The translations under genes and the position numbers were made by a program. Below the pieces are notes generated by a model. It saw only the letters and a program-made list of their open reading frames with translations. It ran no database searches and was not told the DNA's origin. A DNA stretch of 64,000 bases from the NCBI GenBank assembly GCA_963693085.1, contig OY856410.1, positions 1,392,034,863 to 1,392,098,862 on the forward strand, read 5' to 3'. The stretch comes from Alisma plantago-aquatica. Its lineage: Eukaryota > Streptophyta > Magnoliopsida > Alismatales > Alismataceae. How positions within the stretch are numbered: the stretch's first letter is position 1; every line of letters begins with the position of its first letter. Shown piece after piece: positions 57,148 to 64,000 of the stretch.

Positions 57148-60100
57148 TGTTACAACCCCAATTTTTGGGTTCTTTTGGTGAGAAATGTAATTTCTCCTAT
57201 TAAAGATATTTGAACAAATAATGATATAATTTGTTTTGAATATATGAGTTTCTTTTACAATAGCCTTGTTGGTTGTTTTGTGGGCTTTATTGGCTATTGG
57301 GCCCAATAACATGGAAATTCAATTAGTAAATGAATAATTGATAATTAGAGAAAAGAAAGATGTAGAAACCTGTAGAAGGCAAAAGAATATAATCCAAAGT
57401 TGGATTTCATGCCTCTTGGGTTCCTTGGGTTCCAAGGAGTCCAAAGTTGCAAAGATAATTCAACAAGAAAAGAAAAGATCAATTAAGTATTTCTTTATTA
57501 AGAAAGAAATTAAAAACAATGATAAAATGTGGAAAATAAGTGGAAAGAGGCATAATTGAGTTATCCTTGGTGGATTTTCGTATCCAAAGGATTCCTAATG
57601 TTAAAAGGAATGCCAATGAGTAAAATAAAAAGAAAGATAAAGAGAAATCCTTGAAAAGAGATATTTTAATAAAGAAATAAGCAAGATAATGAGAAATAAT
57701 GGACATAGATGCATCTAGAAGGATAATAAGTATCCTTAAAAAGGAATTTCGAAATATTAGAGTTTCTTGGGGTCTAAGGAGACCCAATGGAGAAAAATAA
57801 AGAGAAAATACAAATAATAGAAAATAAGAGGATAATATGATGCATAATGAATGAATTTTGTGGTATTGTTAAAGAGGTGGTATTTTCTATTAAAAGAAAA
57901 CATAATTTCGTACCAATGGATTAAAGGGCAAATACTAAGAGAATAAAAGAGGTGATTTTCGAAATTCTAATATCTAAGGAATAAAGATTATCAAAAAGAT
58001 AATTAAGAGAGAGAGGAACTTGCTTCTCATTGAAGGAAAATGGTTTCTTTTGGGAAAAGGACTTGGTAACTCGTGGATAGCCAACCTAGGGCTTCGTTAC
58101 CCTCCTCTATAAAAGGATTGAACCTCTGGGTCAAGCCCAAGGAGATCCCCACATCACTTTCTCTCTTCTCCTTCTTCTTCTTCTTCTTTTCTCAAAACCC
58201 TAGGTTAGAGGAGCGGAGCGATCCTTGGAATGAGGAGGAGCTAGGAACGAGCATGTGAGGGAGGCATGACGCTCCCACACTGACAGGAGAGGATTCCAAC
58301 TACCTCCGACCCCTACACGATGCCTGCAATAGGTCAGCGATCGACCGCAAGTTTGGAAGCTTGGTAAGTTGGGATGGGCCATCTTGGCCTCAAAGCTGAG
58401 GTGTCCCGCGCGTACAAGAGCATCGCGGAGGCAGGGGAGGTGTCCTCGGTGGTCGACGAGGCCTGGGGAGGGGCGGCAAGGCTGCACCTTCTCCTTGCCT
58501 ACCGCGGCAGTGCTAGGGCGCGCGGGAAGTAGGAGACGGCTGGGCTCTGGACCGATATGCCCCTCCGCGGGCTGAAGAAGTATCCACTTAACTAAGGGTA
58601 GTTTCGACATTTCGTTATGTTTTCCAATGCAAACGACGTTGCATGGAATGGGCAACGTGGCAGCTTCTGATTGGTCCAAAAAGGTAATCCTTGCAAAATT
58701 CATATCTAAATAACGGTAGCTCGGTTTGGTACGTATAATATATGTATTTTTCTCAGAAATATGAGAGAAATTCATTAAAAATGGTTTTAGAGGCCAATTC
58801 CTCTTACAATTCGAAAAGTAATAGAGGTTATCAACTTTAATGCTTTAATGATTAAGAAACCCTATTTTGAGATGACTAATGCGTTTGGTAGGGTTTAATG
58901 GATGATTAAAGTTGATATTAACTTGTTAATTATAGAGAGGTACATTAAGAACAAAAAGGATGAAATTTGCACGTAATTGGTTAATTTAGAGTTTTATGTG
59001 CATAAATATGCTTTAATGGCCCTTGAAACCCTAATATTAGTAATTGAGACTCTTAATGGCTTTAATTGTTCAATTTCATGATTAAAATTGAGATATGATA
59101 CTTCTAAGATATTTTAAGTATAAAAGTTCCTAATTGTGGATAAATACCCTTAATGCAGTAATTAGGATTTTCCAATGGATAAAGGTAGAATTAATGACAA
59201 ATAGAGTTCATATGTGAATTAGTCCATAATGAACTATGAATTGATGATAAATGAGCATAATGATCTTGTCATGGATTAAAAGGATAAAAATGGTAGCTTT
59301 AATATAAAAGAAGAGCATAATGGACTTAACTGATGGCTAATTATGCCTTTAATATGAAATTAAGGTTATATATTGTTAAAAGGTAACCTTAATATCTTTA
59401 GTGAAGAATAAGATGAGATAATTAGGGTTTGTGAGTAATTGTATAAAATTAGGGTTAAAATAGTATAAATGAAGTGAAACCCTAATTGCAATGAAAACCC
59501 TAAAAGTGGACTAGAAACCCTAGGAAGCGAGCTAGGTTCAATAGATCTTGATGGCATGATCAATAATAGGAAATTGTATGCTTATTTCAGGATCTCTTGG
59601 TGTGCTTGCTTGCCTATTAGATTCCTTGCATTGAATGGATTAATTCTGTCTCAAATCATCCTGACATGTATGTGGTTAATTATGGTTAATCACATTAGTT
59701 TTCTAAAGAGTTTCTCAGATGATTCATCACTTTGAATGCAACTTAACAGTTTGGATGTTCATACTTGTAAATCATAAAGTCACTATGATTATCACAATAA
59801 TAATAGAAGTGTGTATTCTCGCACCTACATGCCACCCTGATGGATGATGCAAAAGGTCAAGCCCAGGAGGGAAGACCTATGGGCACCATGAGTGGTGACC
59901 CCATGCACCAAGCTCGGGATTGATAAGGTGGCCTATGATATTGCATGACTGAAGGGCACCATGAAGGGTGACCCCAGGCACCAAGCTCGGGAATTAGAAG
60001 GTGGCCTTAAGTCAATGGCAAAAGAGAAACCCGAAAGGGGGTATGCCAGGGTTAGGGCAAAAGCGGTGGAGAATGTCACATTGAAAGTGTAAATTTGGCT

Positions 60101-60508
60101 TGTTAATTAACTTGATTGTGATAATTAGATTGTTAGCCATATTTGTGAAATTTTGGTTGTCCCCTCATACTGGCATATTTTGATATACTGACCGACGTTT
60201 TGTTTGTCGGCATTTTAGGTGCAAGATTGAAAAGGACAAATAGTAAAGTGGCATATTTGGAATTAAATAAGAATTAAAGTACAAAGGAGGATTAGTTAGA
60301 ATATACTCCAGATGTGGATATCGGTAGATATCCAAGTTTTGAAAAAGGTATGCAAAGTTTTATTTTATTACAGCCTTTCAGTTTAGTTGGTAGAATTTGA
60401 TGATTGTTATTGATTATTTGTCGAACCTTTGATCCTGTTAATTGGGATAATGGCTCTGGCCTCTTGGTCTCCCTTAATTGGGGGTTACTGGGAGGCGGGG
60501 TCATTACA
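57148..60508 (+). repeat. 3' LTR of the nested gypsy element
   Basis: 3,361 bp, starting TGTTACAACCCC and ending GGGTCATTACA, collinear with 49381-52735. It differs by scattered substitutions and short indels. The open frames in its GC-rich leader are not conserved as protein between the two LTRs. Confidence 0.92.
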
Positions 60509-60513
60509 AGTGG

Positions 60514-62314
60514 CAAGAGAATAGTACCATGTGATGATGAGATGAGAAATTATGTTTCACACATTTTATATATTTTCAAAGTTATGATATTTATATGCTT
60601 TTTAGAAGTGAATTAGGGTTTGCATGTCCACTTGTTTGATGCAACCTTAATTCACCCAATTGTCATAACTAATCATGTGCAACTCTAATCATATAGTACC
60701 CTATGCCGTAGAGCCATCTTCAGTTTTAGAACTTGCTGGATAGTGAAATGAGTATTCCTAAGGGAAACTCAGAGCGCATACTGTTGAGTATGTGGGAGCG
60801 GTAGGTTGAGGATATATCCTTGTCATCCACAATGCAGATTGTGAAGGTTGGCTATGGTCATGCCTCATACATCTGATGTGATTGAGAACGGTTGTGGTCG
60901 TGTCTTGGTGATTATAACATGATGTGATTAGAGGACAACTATGGTTGTACCTCAGTGATTGGGTTTGAATACCCTAGTTTCTAGTGTCGTGACCTGTACC
61001 AAGGTCAGACTAGTGGTTATCAACTTGACTATATGTCACTATGGTGACATCTTTGGCTGATATGTCACTGCCTTTTTACTCATACTGACCGAGGGGAAGA
61101 GATCTTAGGATATTGACACTCCTAGATCTTGTACGGAACCAAATAGCCCTTCGCATGGGTCGGTTGGACTTTGAATGGTACGATTCAAATTTCCCAGGGC
61201 ATAATAAAAGATGTAATACATCCGTGTAGCATATTTGTTTATGGTTATACACAACATTTCACATTGGATGATAATCCTTGTTTGATATCTTTACATAAAG
61301 ATGATGCTTAGTGCAATTAAGAGATAGTAGATATACTTACGTTGTGGATATGCTTAAGATTGTATATGCTTACATACAATAGCCATGATTATGTTGATAA
61401 CTATACTACTACTGATTATAATCATGATGCTAGCTATCTCATGTTGTTAGTTATGTTTAGCATGCTAGCCATACCTTTGTAACTAGAGATGCATATACTG
61501 CTAATCATGCTTATCTAGATAGTTGTACTTATGTTGTTAGCTCTTCTTATAATTTTGATATGTTCAACCAATTATACATGTTCATGTTATTAGCTATGCT
61601 ATGTTACTAGACTTGTTCATGATGCTAGATATGCATATGCTACTAAATTTCTTATATTGTCAACAAGATAAAGGATGGTAGTCTAGCTAATGATGATATT
61701 TATTATCTGCTCCTTATGTATTTTGATAATCATCAATACTATTGATCTTATTTGTTATATCTGATTAAACTACTTAAGTGTTTAATTACTTTAAAATGTT
61801 GTAATCTATAAATGTTATTGGAGGTCATATCTCTTGCTGGGACATGGGTCTAACCCTTGTGGTTCTCCACATCTTTTTTTAGGTAATCGGAAGTGACAAA
61901 AACAAACATGTAGCAACAAAGAGGAGCTATAGTAATGAATCTTTGATAAAGTTGACTAGATGTCTAGTGTGTCCTAGAGTCGTCCTTGTACTCTTAGGTC
62001 CGGACAGGAAAATTGTGTATATGGTGTTTCAAATAAATTAGACTTTTGTTAGCATATTAATGCTTTTTTGTGTGGCATATACGATTATTATTCTCCTGTA
62101 TATATATGTTGTGGGTAAGGCAATAGAACGATTTGTATCAAATTTTAGCATAGTATGGATACAAGAAAGATGTTGGGCTCTTAAGCAAATGTTTTTGAGT
62201 GGGTGTTGATGTTGAAATTGGTTTTAATTTACCCATATTTTTGGGTATGTGATTAATAAGTGATTGATTGTGTTTTATGTTTTGAGTAATCTCGTTTAGT
62301 GTAACAGGTTCTCA
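60514..62314 (+). repeat. Second LTR of the tandem gypsy element, second part
   Basis: Resumes after the AGTGG duplication, collinear with 42738-44549, and ends GGTTCTCA. Confidence 0.9.
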
Positions 62315-64000
62315 TAGGTTGGTATTAGAGCTTTAGGTTCACTGAGTCTACAAGGACACTAGGAATTAAGACTAGGATGATGTCTAAGTTAGGAATATGA
62401 CATAAAAATATGGTGCATATTGCCTAATCTCAATATTTGGGTGCCCTGGCCATGTATTCAATTATTGAAAAAGGTAAGTATGGAACTCTTAGATTGTTAT
62501 CTTTATGATTACACTGATCAAGTAGTCATTTTGAGACAATCTAAAGAGCATAACGAATAAGAAATAATGTTGTGAATATCTCAATCCTACCTTAAGGAAG
62601 ATGATAATTGCATCATTATCTATCAAAACTTGAATATTTGGTAACTATAAGAGAAAGATACAACACCATGAAATCTAAATCTGAATAAAAATAAGGGAAA
62701 GAGGAGTTCTTGAAGATGAAATTCAAGAAGATAATAAAGAAAAAGACAGATATGTATGTTCTTATAAAGCGATTCAAGGTATGCAACTCACATAAGATGG
62801 AGAGAATTCCTATGATAAGAATAAAATGAGAAGATAAATGAGAACAATGTTGCTATGATGTGGGAAGTATGTTTCCCTTTGTGTCTTTCCTTTCTAGGGT
62901 ACAACTTTCAAGTGGATCATTGCCACTTGGTACATATGGATTCACTGCAAACATGAGGGTGGATAGCTTATTATAGCAGAAGGTTGCTTGGACTATGGTT
63001 CTAAGATCATAAAGTTTGTGATGAGTTTGATTTTGAGTCTTCCAATAATTTGGGAGACTCCTCTTATATGTCTTGATATTTGTTATGTTGGTAAAAGTAG
63101 TTGAGATAAGGATATGTGTTCCTTATAGCACATGAGGTGGATACCAAGGTAATGAATCCTAGTATCCAAGATGTATCAACAGTATGGGAAGTATGTGAAG
63201 GTTGGAAATGTTTCTTAAATAAACATTCCAAGTGTTCCTCTCCCTTAGAGAGAGAGAGTTGATGATGACCCTCTAAATGTTGTTTTTAAAAAAAGTGATT
63301 CCATAATGTTGTGTATGGTTCAGTGATAGCTGAACAGGACCACTATCAAGGATAGATGGTTTGTTGGTAAATAGATATGCTATACCGTGTTCCTTTAAGA
63401 TAAACCTATGATCAAATATCAATGCATAAGAGTTAGATTGGATGACATAATTCACATGACCATGATGAGTTTAGAGTTATGTCCTTTAGACTAACCAATG
63501 TACAAATATAATTTATGAATAGGAGGAAAAAAGTGTTCTAGTCATGTCATACAAGTTATATCAAGCTTTAAATGATGACATGTCAAGGTATTTCAAATAT
63601 GGTCAAAAATATGATCAATATTTCTTCAAAAACCTTAGGGTTTCCGAAGCAACAATAGCTATGAGACAAGTTGAACAAGAGTGAGTTGGGGGTTGACTAG
63701 AGTATCCTCTAGGAGTTATGATACCTCTATTAAGTATGTTATATGAATCTTGATAAGATGAAGACAATGTCTTTGCTCCACCTCTAACAAGGTCAATCAG
63801 GAAGTTATATTTATTAATAGTTATATACAAGTGCATGATTCTTCAACCAAATATATGGTTATTCCACCATTGAGATGATTGGAGAACCCTCTAAAAACAT
63901 ATACATCATAAGTTCTTGAAAACTCGGGGGTTTCTACATGGTTGATTGAGTTTTTTATTACGACAACCATTAAAAGAGCATAGAGATGAAACCTTATAAA
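62315..64000 (+). pseudogene. Second internal region of the tandem gypsy element (partial)
   Basis: Collinear with 44550-46235 at an offset of about 17,765 bp. The primer site is degenerate, TGGTATTAGAGC at 62320-62331. No open frame. At the window's end the sequence enters the integrase vestige seen at 46195. Confidence 0.85.

Larger units (their letters stand above)
49381..60508 (+). mobile_element. Ty3/gypsy element (chromovirus type), 11.1 kb, nested in an LTR
   Basis: LTRs lie at 49381-52735 and 57148-60508, with duplication AGTGG at 49376-49380 and 60509-60513. A primer binding site follows the first LTR and a polypurine tract precedes the second. The interior keeps scattered motifs of reverse transcriptase, integrase and chromodomain in plus orientation, all broken. 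It is the innermost, and so the youngest, of the large right-hand insertions. Confidence 0.93.
40052..64000 (+). mobile_element. Ty3/gypsy-type element in tandem form (LTR-internal-LTR-internal)
   Basis: The first LTR is 40052-44549, the first internal region 44550-46586, the second LTR 46587-62314 (split by another element), and the second internal region starts at 62315 and leaves the window. GATAT precedes the first LTR (40047-40051); the matching duplication should be outside. Both internal regions begin with the same primer-site context (TAGGTTGGTAT...) and are collinear. Coding capacity is nearly gone. Confidence 0.85.

Overview
The window looks like an intergenic, transposon-packed stretch of a flowering-plant nuclear genome, probably a eudicot, although I cannot name the species. 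I recognise no host gene, tRNA, rRNA or CRISPR array. Evidence for a plant is the element mix: Ty1/copia and Ty3/gypsy LTR retrotransposons primed by initiator tRNA-Met, a CACTA (En/Spm) transposon with TNP2 and a Ulp1-type second gene, a hAT MITE, a CACTA MITE, a tRNA-derived SINE and a LINE relic. All coding capacity belongs to mobile elements and most of it is broken.

Region by region. (1) 559-3979 is a minus-strand copia derivative (target duplication AGTAT). It keeps gag and protease remnants but no integrase, reverse transcriptase or RNase H, and carries a 668-bp tandem duplication across its 5' LTR/leader junction. (2) 4552-4708 is a SINE with an 11-bp target duplication. (3) 5361-18520 is a 13.2-kb CACTA element with perfect 17-bp terminal inverted repeats and a 3-bp duplication (AGT). 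Its minus-strand genes are, in transcription order, a 'plant transposon protein' reading frame with two nonsense codons, TNP2 with three in-frame nonsense codons, and an 11-exon Transposase_24-like/Ulp1 cysteine protease gene that is open except for one lost splice acceptor. Dense subterminal repeats, many built on GTCGAC palindromes, form very long inverted repeats. The element sits in an AT-rich foldback sequence.

(4) From 18819 to the end is a nest of LTR retrotransposons. The oldest is a plus-strand copia element (5' LTR from 18819, PBS at 33015, decayed gag-pol 36080-39290, 3' LTR from 39330). Three insertions interrupt it: a 12.3-kb decayed gypsy element in its 5' LTR (19007-31298, duplication ACATG), an inverted solo LTR of a related copia family in its leader (33988-35679, duplication GTTAT), and a gypsy element in its 3' LTR (from 40052). 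The first gypsy element itself holds a LINE relic (in one LTR only), a hAT MITE (duplication CATAAAAG) and a CACTA MITE (duplication TTT). The last gypsy element reads LTR-internal-LTR-internal, an apparent tandem product of LTR recombination, and its second LTR is split by an 11.1-kb gypsy element (49381-60508, duplication AGTGG).

Target-site duplications can be read for most insertions, so their relative order can be reconstructed. The parts that could still act biologically are the CACTA ends and subterminal hairpins, the Ulp1-type gene, and LTR promoters with recognisable TATA boxes.
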